Shown one piece after another: positions 16,049 through 24,522 of a stretch of DNA of 64,000 nucleotides (position 1 is the stretch's first letter; each line of letters starts with the position of its first letter). The notes under the pieces are model-generated. The model did not search any database. It was given only the letters and a program-made list of their open reading frames with translations, and was not told the DNA's origin. A program made the translations under genes and the position numbers. The DNA comes from CALMEC01 sp964434425. Lineage in GTDB: Bacteria > Actinomycetota > Thermoleophilia > Miltoncostaeales > Miltoncostaeaceae. The stretch is from assembly GCA_964434425.1 (NCBI GenBank), contig CAYSVH010000005.1, positions 96,549 to 160,548 on the forward strand, given 5' to 3'.

Positions 16049-17038
16049 TCAGCGGGTCGGGGGCTCCCCGTGCCCGTATGGCCGGTCGGCGTTCGGATGG
16101 TCGGCCAGGAGTGTGTCGACGGCCGCTGCCTCGTCATCGGTGAGGGGCCGGCCGGCCAGGGCGGCGTTCGCCGCGGCCTGCTCGGCGCTTCGGGCGCCGA
16201 CGATGGCCGAGGTGACCTCGGGGCGCCTCAGCACCCACATGACCGCCAGCTCGGCCGCGCCACCCGGACGCCCGGCCTCGTCGGCGATCCGCGCCAGACC
16301 ACGCGTCACCTCGAGGCGATCCGGCCATGCGTCGTCCGTGAAGAACTCGCTGCCGGCACGCCAGTCGTCGGCGCCGAACGTGGTCGAGAGGTCCATCTTG
16401 CCGGTGAGAAGCCCGTGTGCCAGCGGACCGTACGCCAGCACGCCGACCCCGTGCTCGGCGCACCACGGAAGCTCCGACGCCTCGATCTCGCGACGCATCA
16501 GGTGATAGCCGACCTGGAATCCCGCGAACGGCGTCACGTCCCACGCCGCCTGCAGGTCCGAGGTCACGTAGTTGCTGACGCCGATGTGCCGGATCTTTCC
16601 CGCCCGCTGCAGCTCGAGCATGGCACCCATCGTCTCCTCCGCCGCGACGTCGGGTACCGGCCAGTGAACCTGGAAGAGGTCGATCACGTCGATACCGAGT
16701 GCCTGGAGATTCCGGTCGACGGCGGCGCGGATGTAGTCGCCGCTCACCTCACGCCAGATGCGGAACTCGGGCTCCGTCTCCCACGCCACCCCGCACTTGG
16801 TGGCGACGATGACGTCCTCGGAGCATTCCTTCAGAAACCGGCCCACGATGCGCTCGGCCCGGTGCTGCCCGTAGATGTCGGCGGTGTCGATCCAGTTGAC
16901 ACCCGCATCGACGGACGCGTGACAGGCCGCCAGGGAGTCGGCGTCGTCGGCTCCGCCCCATCGTCCCCCGAACACCCACGTTCCCAGCCCGATGACCGTG
17001 AGGTCGAGATCGCTGCCACCGAGTCGTCTGGTCTCCAC
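16049..17038 (-). CDS. Aldo/keto reductase
   Basis: The 329-residue protein has the (alpha/beta)8 aldo-keto reductase pattern. The catalytic residues are visible: Asp in NWIDTADIYG, the tyrosine in IYG, Lys in VATKCGV and His in FQVHWPVP. The NADPH-binding segment IVGARSAEQA is near the C-terminus. It reduces aldehydes or ketones; substrate unknown. A strong GGAGGAGGAG precedes the GTG start. Confidence 0.9.
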   Translation of the reverse strand: METRRLGGSDLDLTVIGLGTWVFGGRWGGADDADSLAACHASVDAGVNWIDTADIYGQHRAERIVGRFLKECSEDVIVATKCGVAWETEPEFRIWREVSGDYIRAAVDRNLQALGIDVIDLFQVHWPVPDVAAEETMGAMLELQRAGKIRHIGVSNYVTSDLQAAWDVTPFAGFQVGYHLMRREIEASELPWCAEHGVGVLAYGPLAHGLLTGKMDLSTTFGADDWRAGSEFFTDDAWPDRLEVTRGLARIADEAGRPGGAAELAVMWVLRRPEVTSAIVGARSAEQAAANAALAGRPLTDDEAAAVDTLLADHPNADRPYGHGEPPTR

Positions 17039-17085
17039 CGCTCCTCCTCCGTGTACGCCTCGCCCGAGACTACCGCCGTGGCCGG

Positions 17086-18078
17086 TCAGGATGTTCCGGA
17101 AGCCTCCGCATCGTCCTGCGCGGCGGCACCGAGACGACGATCACGCCACCAGCGCTCGAGACGGGCGACGCCGATCATCACCCCGGCCACGTAGAGCCAC
17201 CCCACCGCCACGTCGATCAGGTAGTGCTCCCCCGAGTAGACGAGGGCGAACGCCATCGCCACGGGATACGCCGCCAGGATGATCCGCAGCCACCAGTTCG
17301 CCTGCTTCCAGAAGAACGCGCTGATGAACACGGCGAACGCCGCGTGCAGGGAGGGCATCGCGGCCACCTGGTTGACGGTCGCCTGTCCCTTGCTGAGGAC
17401 CGATTCGGCCCGGTCGAGGCCGAGGACGCCCCACCCCCGTCCGCTGATCCGATGGACCTCGTCCAGTTCACCGTTGCGCGCGGCGAGCCACGGCGGCACG
17501 GCCGGAAACAGGATGTACGTGACGAGCCCGGCGGCGGTGAGCGCCATGAACCGCCGTACGAACTGGCCGAAGCGCTCGCGGTTGCGGGCCCAGAGCACCC
17601 CGGCGATCACGTACACGGCGAAGAAGTGCGAGATGTAGACGAGGGTGACGCCGACGTCGTACCACTGGACCTGTGCCGGGTCGTAGAACCACTCCTGGAA
17701 GCGCAGGGTCGGGATCCGTCCCAGGCCCGCGGCCTCGTCGGCCACGATCATCTCCCGTTCGCGAACCGGTACGCCCAGGGTGTCGGCGGCCCCGCGCGTG
17801 TAGTCGTAGATGAGCAGGAACAGCGTGAACGGGATCCAGTCGCGGATCAGGATCAGGGCTTCGCGCACGGGCCGGCCGATGCACGCGAGCGCGAGCGCGC
17901 CGCAGGTCCAGAGGATCACGCCCTCGCGGTCGAACGGGATCCCCACGTTCATGAAGACCACGAGGGCCACCACCCCGTAGAGCCCCAGAAGGGCCAGGCG
18001 CAGCCGGACGAGGAGCGGGTTGGCGGGGTCCTCCGGCCGGTCCGCGGAGTCCCCGAGCTCGAGCTCGGACGTCGTCAT
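17086..18078 (-). CDS. PAP2-superfamily membrane phosphatase/inositolphosphotransferase-like protein
   Basis: The 330-residue protein has six or more transmembrane helices and the PAP2 motifs AAMPSLHAAF (catalytic His) and YSGEHYLIDVAVGW (second His-Asp). The long N-terminal part with a loop before the motifs is like actinobacterial proteins related to inositol phosphorylceramide synthase (Ipt1/AUR1-type), which act on lipid phosphate headgroups. TAGTGT lies 9 nt upstream of the ATG. It may remodel phospholipids or polyprenyl phosphates. Confidence 0.82.
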   Translation of the reverse strand: MTTSELELGDSADRPEDPANPLLVRLRLALLGLYGVVALVVFMNVGIPFDREGVILWTCGALALACIGRPVREALILIRDWIPFTLFLLIYDYTRGAADTLGVPVREREMIVADEAAGLGRIPTLRFQEWFYDPAQVQWYDVGVTLVYISHFFAVYVIAGVLWARNRERFGQFVRRFMALTAAGLVTYILFPAVPPWLAARNGELDEVHRISGRGWGVLGLDRAESVLSKGQATVNQVAAMPSLHAAFAVFISAFFWKQANWWLRIILAAYPVAMAFALVYSGEHYLIDVAVGWLYVAGVMIGVARLERWWRDRRLGAAAQDDAEASGTS

Positions 18079-18087
18079 GAGATCGCC

Positions 18088-18093
18088 ACACTA
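18088..18093 (-). promoter_or_regulatory. -10 element (TAGTGT) of the PAP2 gene
   Basis: TAGTGT ends 9 nt before the ATG at 18078, giving an mRNA with almost no leader. Confidence 0.4.
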
Positions 18094-18130
18094 CGACGTG
18101 GAGCCCGCCGGCCGACGGCCGGGCGTCCGC

Positions 18131-18808
18131 TCAGGACCGACGGCGACGCATTCCGAGGGCGGCAGCGTGCCACCACGCTCGGGGCAGGTCGCGGCGGGCC
18201 GCAGCCAGGACGTCGTCCATCAGGGGCCCGGCGTCATCGTCGATGAGCGGGGGTCCGTGTCCCACGGCGATGGCCACGGGATCCAGACCCGCGAACGCGG
18301 CACGCGGAGGAAAAGTGCGGATCACCGGGTGCATCCCCAGCCGGGCGCCGTCACGGGCGTGGAAGTACCCGACGGTTCCGAGCGTCTCGGCGACGACCAG
18401 GACCCGTCGGCCGGGCATCCAGATCGCGACCTCTCTCCAGCCCGCGCAGTCGGCCACCGGGATGAGGACGAGCTCCGGATGAATCGTTCCCACCCCGTCG
18501 TATGCGACGACGAGATCGGCACCGAGGCGACGTGCCACCGAATCGGCGTCTCGCCCGTGCCGGTTGAGCAGACGAAGGACTCCCTGAACCGGTGGCAGCC
18601 CCACAAGCCAGGCATCGAGGTGCGGCGTGTCGACGGGATCGACGAGGTACGTCGCGCCGGCGACGACGAGCGCGGCCGACGCCCGCTCCATCCACTCGTC
18701 CGGATGGGCGATCCAGGCGAGACTGCCGTGCGCGTCGAGTGCGGTGACGACGGGTTCAAATCCCACCGTCACCGCGGAAATGAAGGCCCCGACTCCCCTA
18801 GCAAACAC
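18131..18808 (-). CDS. Protein of unknown function with a replaced 5' end at an integration junction
   Basis: The open frame gives up to 225 residues. From about residue 19 (VVTALDAHGS) it reads like a normal host gene with high GC3, possibly of a metal-hydrolase-like family (IAVGHGPPLIDDD near the end), but I cannot name it. The first ~18 codons come from a hairpin and a tRNA-tail-like sequence: AVTVGFEPV is the classic translation of an antisense T-arm. So the native start seems to have been lost when the island at 18.74-22.8 kb arrived. The true start and activity are uncertain. Confidence 0.5.
   Translation of the reverse strand: MFARGVGAFISAVTVGFEPVVTALDAHGSLAWIAHPDEWMERASAALVVAGATYLVDPVDTPHLDAWLVGLPPVQGVLRLLNRHGRDADSVARRLGADLVVAYDGVGTIHPELVLIPVADCAGWREVAIWMPGRRVLVVAETLGTVGYFHARDGARLGMHPVIRTFPPRAAFAGLDPVAIAVGHGPPLIDDDAGPLMDDVLAAARRDLPRAWWHAAALGMRRRRS
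18741..18775 (+). other. tRNA 3'-end-like hairpin, candidate attachment site
   Basis: GCGGTGACG (18741-18749) and CGTCACCGC (18767-18775) form a perfect 9-bp stem. Its loop holds GGGTTCAAATCCC, the T-loop consensus of tRNAs, with a 3-bp T-stem. The order T-arm then acceptor-like strand fits the 3' end of a tRNA gene, the usual target of tyrosine-recombinase elements. There are no D or anticodon arms, so it is not a tRNA gene. It marks the left edge of the mobile island. Confidence 0.5.
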
Positions 18809-18825
18809 TGGGGAGGCGGGGCCTT
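18783..18825 (+). terminator. Strong GC hairpin next to the attachment-like site
   Basis: AAGGCCCCGACTCCCC (18783-18798) pairs with GGGGAGGCGGGGCCTT (18810-18825) with one mismatch and an 11-nt loop, followed by a C/T-rich stretch. Its place right behind a tRNA-like 3' end is that of a tRNA terminator. Confidence 0.6.
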
Positions 18826-18848
18826 CGTCGTTCCCTTGCGGAGCGATC

Positions 18849-18917
18849 CGACTACATTCCGACTACATTCTTTCCGAGCACCTGACGGGCGAGGGGTTCC
18901 CTCCCACGAGGTGCTCG
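18849..18917. repeat. Tandem 11-mers plus nested inverted repeats
   Basis: CGACTACATTC occurs twice in tandem (18849-18859, 18860-18870). Directly after it, CGAGCACCT (18875-18883) pairs with AGGTGCTCG (18909-18917), and inside that loop GAGGG (18891-18895) pairs with CCCTC (18899-18903). Such a block is typical of a recombinase arm site, a transfer origin or a replication iteron region. The relaxase gene ends 60 bp further right. Confidence 0.6.
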
Positions 18918-18977
18918 CGTGTGGATGCGGGGGCTGGCTGCCGCCGGTGCTGCGCACCGTTGCCCTCATGCTGCTGG

Positions 18978-20741
18978 TCACGATCCAAACTCTCGATTCT
19001 GGGTCTGCCTAGGCGCACCTACTGACGCATCGTTGAGCTGCGCCATGGTGAGCTTCTTCTGCGCGGCGGTGGTGCGGTCTCGCCAAGTCTCGTACCTCCC
19101 GACCGGCTGACCCTGGCGAGTGAGCTTCGCATGCTCCTCGCGGGCGAACCGCTCGAAGTCGTCAAGCATCGGGGTTCCGTCCTTGCTGCGCATCCGCTTG
19201 AGGTACTTCGTCATGACCGCCGACTGCTCGCCGAGGAACTCGGCCCGCATGTCGTCGTAGCTGGGCGCCTGCGGCGCGGGACCAGCGGCGGCGAGGTCTC
19301 GCTCGACATCCTCACGCAGAGCGCGCAGGCGGGCGATCTCGGCCCGCTGAGCAGCGTTGAGCGCCTCGGTCTCGCGAAGCTCGTTCTGGGCCGCGAGACG
19401 GGCGTCTGCGGTCTCCTGGTCGCGGTGGGCGAGATCAACCTCTCGCGCGTCGAGATCGGCCTCTCGGGCGTCGAGCTTGCGCTTGCGGGTCAGCCAGTCG
19501 GTTTCCCGCTCGGCGACATCCTGCGCACGCTCTTCGAGGTCACCCTCGGCTTCTTCGAGGTCGGCCCACTCGTCGGCCAGGAGCGCGTTCTCGATCTCGC
19601 TCTCCTGCTGGTCGAGCTGGGCGTCGGTCTCGGCGGCGGCCGCAGCCTCGGCGGCATCGACGATAGCCTCGTGACCGGCGGCGCGCAGCGATGCCGCTTC
19701 GGCCTTTTCGTCCTGCACCTCCTCGAAGACCTCCTTCGGCAGCTCCCGTCCGTGATGCTCTCCGGGCTCGTACTCGACCGGGTAGCCCTTGGCGATCATC
19801 CGCTCTCGCATGGCGCCCTGAGCGGACTGCATCTTGTACTCGCCCCAGGCGGGCTTGCCCTCTGCGTATCGCACGATTCCACCGCTGAGCTTCTGCCCGT
19901 CGAGCGCCTTCAGATCGGCGAGGTCGATCTGGTCGGAGGGCTTCCCGGTGAGCTGTTCGAGCTGCGTGCGCTCCTCGGGCGTGAACGCGAACCCCATCGG
20001 GTCACCGAGCCGCCGATAGAACCGCGTGTCCTTGTTCCTGTGGATCGAGATCGTGCCCTCCGGGCAGACCACATCCCGGTGCGAGGAGTACGCCCGCGAC
20101 GCCTCAGAGCGCAGCATCCCCGGCGCCTTCGGATCAGGCGCGAACGGGTCGCCCATGATCTGGATATGCGGCGTGCTCTCGTCGTCGTTGGTCACCCACC
20201 CGTGGATCGCGTCCATGCCGCCGGGGATCACCTCCTCGCCGAGAAAGTCCACCGCGTCACGGTAGTACCGCATCGCCTCATCGGGATCGCGCGCGACCCA
20301 GCGCGAGCGGCTCATCGGCTCCCCGGTCTCCGGGTCGAGCCGCTCGGAACCGTCAGGGTTGTAGCGCGGGTAGAAGTCCTTGATCTCGACGCACATCGTC
20401 TTCGGCAGGTGCACCACGAAGAGATCTACCGTGCGCGAGCCCTCTCGAAGATAACGGGTCTTCTCCTCGCGGGCATCGCCGTACTTGAGCACCCGCTCGA
20501 TGTCCGTAGCGACCTCGACACCGCCGTCACCGTCGCTCACGTACGCCACGTTCAGATGCGTGTCGGCGGTCACGATGTTGCTGTTCTTCTTCGCCTGCAG
20601 CACGACCTCTTGCGGGTCGAGATGCCGCATCGACTCCTTCAGCAGCGCGCGCCTCTCAGCACGCGTTCCCGCCTTCGTTCCAGGGTGCCTCGGACCCGCC
20701 TTGTGCTTGTGGAAAGCAGCGTGCCCCTTGACCTCGCTCAT
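18978..20741 (-). CDS. MobV-like (Pre/Mob) relaxase or mobilization protein
   Basis: The 587-residue protein has an N-terminal part with the segment GWVTNDDESTPHIQIMG (residues 181-197). This resembles the catalytic HxDExxPHxH motif of plasmid Pre/Mob relaxases, though the outer histidines read as Asn and Gln here. From about residue 340 to 500 it is a Glu/Ala/Arg-rich coiled coil, also usual in MobV proteins. It would nick an origin of transfer so a co-resident conjugative system can move the element. AGGAGGAA lies just before the ATG. No integrase or replication gene accompanies it, so the element is a remnant or depends on helpers. Confidence 0.6.
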   Translation of the reverse strand: MSEVKGHAAFHKHKAGPRHPGTKAGTRAERRALLKESMRHLDPQEVVLQAKKNSNIVTADTHLNVAYVSDGDGGVEVATDIERVLKYGDAREEKTRYLREGSRTVDLFVVHLPKTMCVEIKDFYPRYNPDGSERLDPETGEPMSRSRWVARDPDEAMRYYRDAVDFLGEEVIPGGMDAIHGWVTNDDESTPHIQIMGDPFAPDPKAPGMLRSEASRAYSSHRDVVCPEGTISIHRNKDTRFYRRLGDPMGFAFTPEERTQLEQLTGKPSDQIDLADLKALDGQKLSGGIVRYAEGKPAWGEYKMQSAQGAMRERMIAKGYPVEYEPGEHHGRELPKEVFEEVQDEKAEAASLRAAGHEAIVDAAEAAAAAETDAQLDQQESEIENALLADEWADLEEAEGDLEERAQDVAERETDWLTRKRKLDAREADLDAREVDLAHRDQETADARLAAQNELRETEALNAAQRAEIARLRALREDVERDLAAAGPAPQAPSYDDMRAEFLGEQSAVMTKYLKRMRSKDGTPMLDDFERFAREEHAKLTRQGQPVGRYETWRDRTTAAQKKLTMAQLNDASVGAPRQTQNREFGS

Positions 20742-20854
20742 CGTCGTTCCTCCTCTGATCTCGGTGCTCCATCCGCACCACTCGTAACCGCTCGTGTTGC
20801 CGCTGTCGCTGCGTCGTCACATCGCATGGGGGCCCTCGCTGAGTGGCTGTGCGA

Positions 20855-20860
20855 TAGTTT
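20855..20860 (+). promoter_or_regulatory. -10 element (TAGTTT) of the small membrane-protein gene
   Basis: TAGTTT ends 7 nt before the ATG at 20868, matching the leaderless pattern seen elsewhere in the window. Confidence 0.5.
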
Positions 20861-20867
20861 CCTGCCC

Positions 20868-21248
20868 ATGGATCCCGTCATCTGGCTACTCATTGGCTCG
20901 GTCTTCCTGTTCATCGGATCAACTCGCCAGGCCTGGTTTGAGATACGTACGTGGATGCGGAAGCTCGAGAGCAGCATTGGTCTTGCGTTCGATCTAGTGC
21001 ACGAAGAACAACGACACGTATTGCGACAAGAACTTGAGGGGCTCTCAGGCCCAAGACGCACCGCAAAAAAGCGGCAGATTAACAAGCTTGCTCGGGCCCA
21101 ACTCGAACACGAGAGTCTTGCGTTACTGACCGCTGAAGAACGAGAACTGATCGAAACATCGACCAGCGGCGCAATCTCATGGGGGTTCATTGTGCTGGGT
21201 TCGCTAGCCATAGCCATGGACGCAATATTGGAGGTTTTCTTCCGGTAA
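20868..21248 (+). CDS. Small membrane protein of the mobile island, unknown function
   Basis: The 126-residue protein has a transmembrane helix at each end (VIWLLIGSVFLFIG near residue 3; ISWGFIVLGSLAIAMDAILEVFF at the C-terminus). Between them is a charged, helical middle (RHVLRQELEGLSG...KKRQINKLARAQLEHE). The base composition is clearly more AT-rich than the surrounding genes, a sign of transfer. It is divergent from the relaxase gene. A leaderless -10 element supports the ATG at 20868. I do not recognise the family. Confidence 0.6.
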   Translation: MDPVIWLLIGSVFLFIGSTRQAWFEIRTWMRKLESSIGLAFDLVHEEQRHVLRQELEGLSGPRRTAKKRQINKLARAQLEHESLALLTAEERELIETSTSGAISWGFIVLGSLAIAMDAILEVFFR

Positions 21249-21403
21249 AGAGTATGGGTGAACGGCCCATGACAACACGCACGCACCTCGATCTTTGTGG
21301 GAGTCAGTCGCCCTTCTATTGCACCTCCCGCAGCGCGCCGCCACGATGCCAGTTTCTGCCTCGTGCTGCCCTCTCCCATCGCCCCGTACAGGGGTCGATG
21401 TGA

Positions 21404-22793
21404 GGTTCTTCTGGCATTCACGTGGGTAGTTGGATGGGGATTCGTCCGCAGATGAGGGTGAGCATTGCCAGTAGGGAATCGAGGCGGCGGAAGCCGCGGG
21501 CGCGGTGGCTGATCAGCCGGACGGTCGAGTTCATTCCTTCGAGGCGTGCGTTCGACAGGTTGAGGGTGATGGCGTTGGCGATGTACTCGCGGTGGGTGTC
21601 CAGGGTGAGGGAGGTGCGGATGAACGGGTCGAGTTCGCTCACACAGGCCGCGTAGATCCATTCGTCGCGCAGCCGGTGGGCTTCGTCGTGGTCGCGGGCG
21701 ACGTACACGGCGCGGAGTTGGTCGACCAGTAGCCATCCGTGGTAGAGGTCCTGGTTTGTTGCGGCGAGCTGGTCGAGGATCGTCTGGTCCTGGGGTCGGA
21801 GGTTGTCGGCTCTTCGGCGGATCGCGAACCGTGTGCCTTTGACCCACGCCGCCCGTCCAGGGTCCTCATCGCGCAGGTTCTGCCACAGGCCGCGCCGCAG
21901 TTCGTCCAACGCCTGGCCGGCGAGCTTGACGGGTGTGGAACGGGTCGGCGCAGATCCGGGCGTTGGGGCACCAGGTGCGGATCGCCCGTATCCACCCGCC
22001 GTGCAGGTCCACCGACACCGCCTCCAGTTGCCGGCAGCGCTCCGGACCCAGCGCCTGGAAGAACCCGGCGGCGGTCTGTTCACTGCGGCCGGGGGCCGCC
22101 CACACCAACCTGCCGGTGTCATGGTCAGTGACGCACATCAGATACCGATGGCCCTTGCGGTAGGCGACCTCATCGATACCGATCCGCCGGAGCCCGTCCA
22201 ACCCGTCACCCGTCCGGGCCCGCGTGTGTTCAGTGACGACGCGTTCGATCATCCGCCCGACGGTGTGCCAATCGACACGCTGAAGGTGGGAGACGGCACT
22301 CTTCGGAGCCGACCGTGCCAGCCACACACAGGTGTCCTCAAACGCGCGGGTGAACCGAGAACCCGCCCGCGCCCACGGCACCGTCTCTGCTGTCACCCCA
22401 CACTCCCGGCAGCTGACACGTCGGACCTCACAGCGCACCACACACCGCACCCGAAACACATCCAGATGCCGCCACGAACGCACCTGCCGGTCATAGATCC
22501 CGCGGCAGCGCCTCCCGCAGCCGGAGCAGAACATCCGGCGGTTGCGGCGACGCGACAACTCGATCTCGACGACCTGCCCGCCTGCGTCTCCGGTGACCTC
22601 GACCCGAGCGACGCTGACTGCGCCCAGGCCAAGAACCCGCTTGAATAGCGAAGCCACGCGCATCCCGGTTTCTCCTTGCCGATCTTTCCTAGACAAGAAG
22701 TGACGCTACCCGGAGACCCCCGGATGCCGCGTGGCACCAACCATCCCGCCCGCCACGCCGCGCTCACCCACCCACGTAAATACCCGAAGAGCC
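21404..22793. mobile_element. ISL3-family insertion sequence, inactive
   Basis: A single frameshifted transposase gene is bounded by imperfect 24-bp inverted repeats at 21404-21427 and 22770-22793. The left repeat begins GGTTCTTCTGG and ends CACGTGGGT; the right one, read inward, begins GGCTCTTCGGG and ends TACGTGGGT. Four or five positions differ. The GGNTCTTC start is typical for ISL3. The 8-bp flanks (CGATGTGA left, GGAATCAA right) do not match, so no target duplication remains. The element is about 1.39 kb. Confidence 0.85.
21418..22663 (-). pseudogene. ISL3-family transposase, frameshifted
   Basis: The first part has the N-terminal zinc finger (CSGCGRRCRGIYDR; CRECGVTAE), a helix-turn-helix region and the DDE start IGIDEVAYRKGHRYLM plus VSVDLHGGW and ADPFH. 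The rest of the catalytic domain (VKLAGQALDELRRGLW...RLEGMNSTVRLISHRARGF with the final Glu) is in another frame. One extra G in the run at 21931-21933 (C on the coding strand) right after ADPFHT explains the shift, so two reading frames replace one protein of about 410 residues. AAGGAG precedes the ATG at 22663. A sequencing error is possible. Confidence 0.85.
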
Positions 22794-22806
22794 GGAATCA
22801 AGCCCT

Positions 22807-23400
22807 CTAGGGTTCGCGACGCCTCGGGCTCAGAAGCGCGGCCTGTTCGATCACCTGCGCCGCCACCTCGGCCAGCGTGAGGTTGCGATCCCGAGCGGTC
22901 TTCCGGATCCGCTGGAAGGCCTCCTGCTCCGACAGCCCGAGTCCCTCCATCACGAGCCCCTTCGCACGCTCCAAGCGCTTGCGGTCCTCCAGGGCCTGGT
23001 TCGCACGGTCCACCTCCGCCTCGAGCTGGCGCAGCTCGGCGTGACGAGCCGCCGCGAGCAGGATGGCGGCACCCAGCTGACGGTCGTCCACCGGCTTCGT
23101 GAGGAGCGCGGCGACACCCGATGCCACCGAGCGCTCGATGAGCTCGGGGTCGTCGACACCCGTCACGATCACCACCGGCCTCCGCAGGCCCTCCTCGGCC
23201 AGGGCGGCGGCCACCGTCAGTCCGTCCATCACGGGCATGGTGATGTCGAACATGTAGAGGTCGGGGCGGCTCTCGCGGGCGAGCTCGACGGCCTGCGCAC
23301 CGTCATAGGCCGGGCCGATCGGCTCGTGGCCCAGCTTCTCGAGTCGACGCACGAACCCGAGGGCGATGACCGGATCGTCCTCGGCGACCAGGATCCTCAC
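22807..23400 (-). CDS. Response regulator with ANTAR RNA-binding domain
   Basis: The 197-residue protein has an N-terminal receiver domain (acidic DD in AEDDP, phospho-Asp in YMFDITMP, Lys in LLTKPV). Its C-terminal ANTAR domain (RLERAKGLVMEGLGLSEQEAF.RIRKTARDRNLTLAEVAAQVI) binds paired hexaloop hairpins in mRNA and stops transcription termination. It is the partner of the kinase upstream: the GTG start overlaps the kinase stop by 4 nt. The end abuts the right end of the ISL3 element, which may have cut off former downstream genes. Confidence 0.93.
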   Translation of the reverse strand: MRILVAEDDPVIALGFVRRLEKLGHEPIGPAYDGAQAVELARESRPDLYMFDITMPVMDGLTVAAALAEEGLRRPVVIVTGVDDPELIERSVASGVAALLTKPVDDRQLGAAILLAAARHAELRQLEAEVDRANQALEDRKRLERAKGLVMEGLGLSEQEAFQRIRKTARDRNLTLAEVAAQVIEQAALLSPRRREP

Positions 23401-24515
23401 GTCGCACCGTCCTGGGACACGGCGAACTCCACGCGCGTCACGGTACCGCCCGATTCGTCCCGAATGATCTCCAACCGTCCCTTCAAGCCCTGTTCGACGA
23501 CCTGACGCACCAACCGCAGCCCCAGCCTCGCACCCGCGGGATCGTATCCGGAACCGTGGTCGATGACCTCCAGCCGTGCAGGTGGCCCCGCCGTCAGGGC
23601 GACGCTCACCGGCGGTGCGCCGTGGCGAACGGCGTTCGTGACGAGCTCGTTCACCAGGACACCGACCCGTTGAGCGGTGGCGGCCGAGACCCGCACCGGC
23701 TCCGCCGCGACGGAGACGCCTGTGCCGATCCCCTCGGCCACCTGACGCACGACGGCGTCGAGCGGGGCGTCGGTGCCCTCGGTGGACTGCAGCACGCCAT
23801 GGACCCCGGCGATCGACCGGATGCGCTCCGCCGTCTCGTCGAAGGCGTCACCCGCCTCGTCGTCCGGACGGGCGAGCATCAGGAGCTCGGACACCTGCTG
23901 CAGACTGTTCTTGACGCGGTGATGGGCCTCGGAGACCAGCAGGTGTTCCAGCTCCGCCCGGGTGGCGGCCTCGCTGCGGGCCTCCGCCTCGTGCGCCACG
24001 GCCTCGCTCATGACGATCACGAGCACGGCGGCGGCGGCCACCACCACCAGGCGGAACGCGATGCCCGCGGCCGGGTACGGCTCGTCCACCGCGAGCAGGG
24101 CGATCAGGAACGTGACCAGGCCCACCGCCAGCCACATCAGGCGTCCCCAACCCCGGTGCGCCAGCGCGATGAACGGGACCGACAGCACGAACATCCAGTC
24201 GAAGTCGCTGGCCGGACCGCCGATCACGACCAGCGTGGCGCCGAATCCGAGGACCGCGACGCACCACACGTCCAGCAGACGGCGGCCCACCGGCGAGCCG
24301 ACCGTGCGATGCTCGATGGGAAGGGCCAGCGTCGCGGCGTTGGCGACGAGCCCCGCCAGGAGCAGCACCACGATGGTCGTGCGGTGTTCCCCCGCCCGGT
24401 CGGTGAGGACGGCCACCACGACGGCGGCCATGGTCAGCCAGCCGAGCCACGGGCCGACCGACCACGGGTCGGCGCGGATGATGGGTGCCTCTCCCTCCGA
24501 GCGCCGCCTCGTCAC
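23397..24515 (-). CDS. Membrane sensor histidine kinase (HisKA_2/HWE type)
   Basis: The 372-residue protein has about six transmembrane helices in its first half and no obvious large sensor domain. After these come the phosphoacceptor region SEAHHRVKNSLQQVSELL (His in HHRVKN) and an ATPase domain with the N box VNELVTNAVRHG and G box DHGSGYDPAGARLGLRL. It should phosphorylate the ANTAR regulator encoded next. The GTG at 24515 follows TACGAT by 7 nt (leaderless). The gene is divergent from the cyd operon, so the pair may control antitermination in that region; this is only an inference from position. Confidence 0.9.
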   Translation of the reverse strand: MTRRRSEGEAPIIRADPWSVGPWLGWLTMAAVVVAVLTDRAGEHRTTIVVLLLAGLVANAATLALPIEHRTVGSPVGRRLLDVWCVAVLGFGATLVVIGGPASDFDWMFVLSVPFIALAHRGWGRLMWLAVGLVTFLIALLAVDEPYPAAGIAFRLVVVAAAAVLVIVMSEAVAHEAEARSEAATRAELEHLLVSEAHHRVKNSLQQVSELLMLARPDDEAGDAFDETAERIRSIAGVHGVLQSTEGTDAPLDAVVRQVAEGIGTGVSVAAEPVRVSAATAQRVGVLVNELVTNAVRHGAPPVSVALTAGPPARLEVIDHGSGYDPAGARLGLRLVRQVVEQGLKGRLEIIRDESGGTVTRVEFAVSQDGAT

Positions 24516-24522
24516 GGGGCCA

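Noticed and set aside
18741..18775. Complete tRNA gene
   Set aside because: Only a T-loop-like hairpin is present; D and anticodon arms are missing and the T-stem has only three good pairs.
21396..22801. Target-site duplication of the ISL3 element
   Set aside because: The 8-bp flanks CGATGTGA and GGAATCAA do not match.
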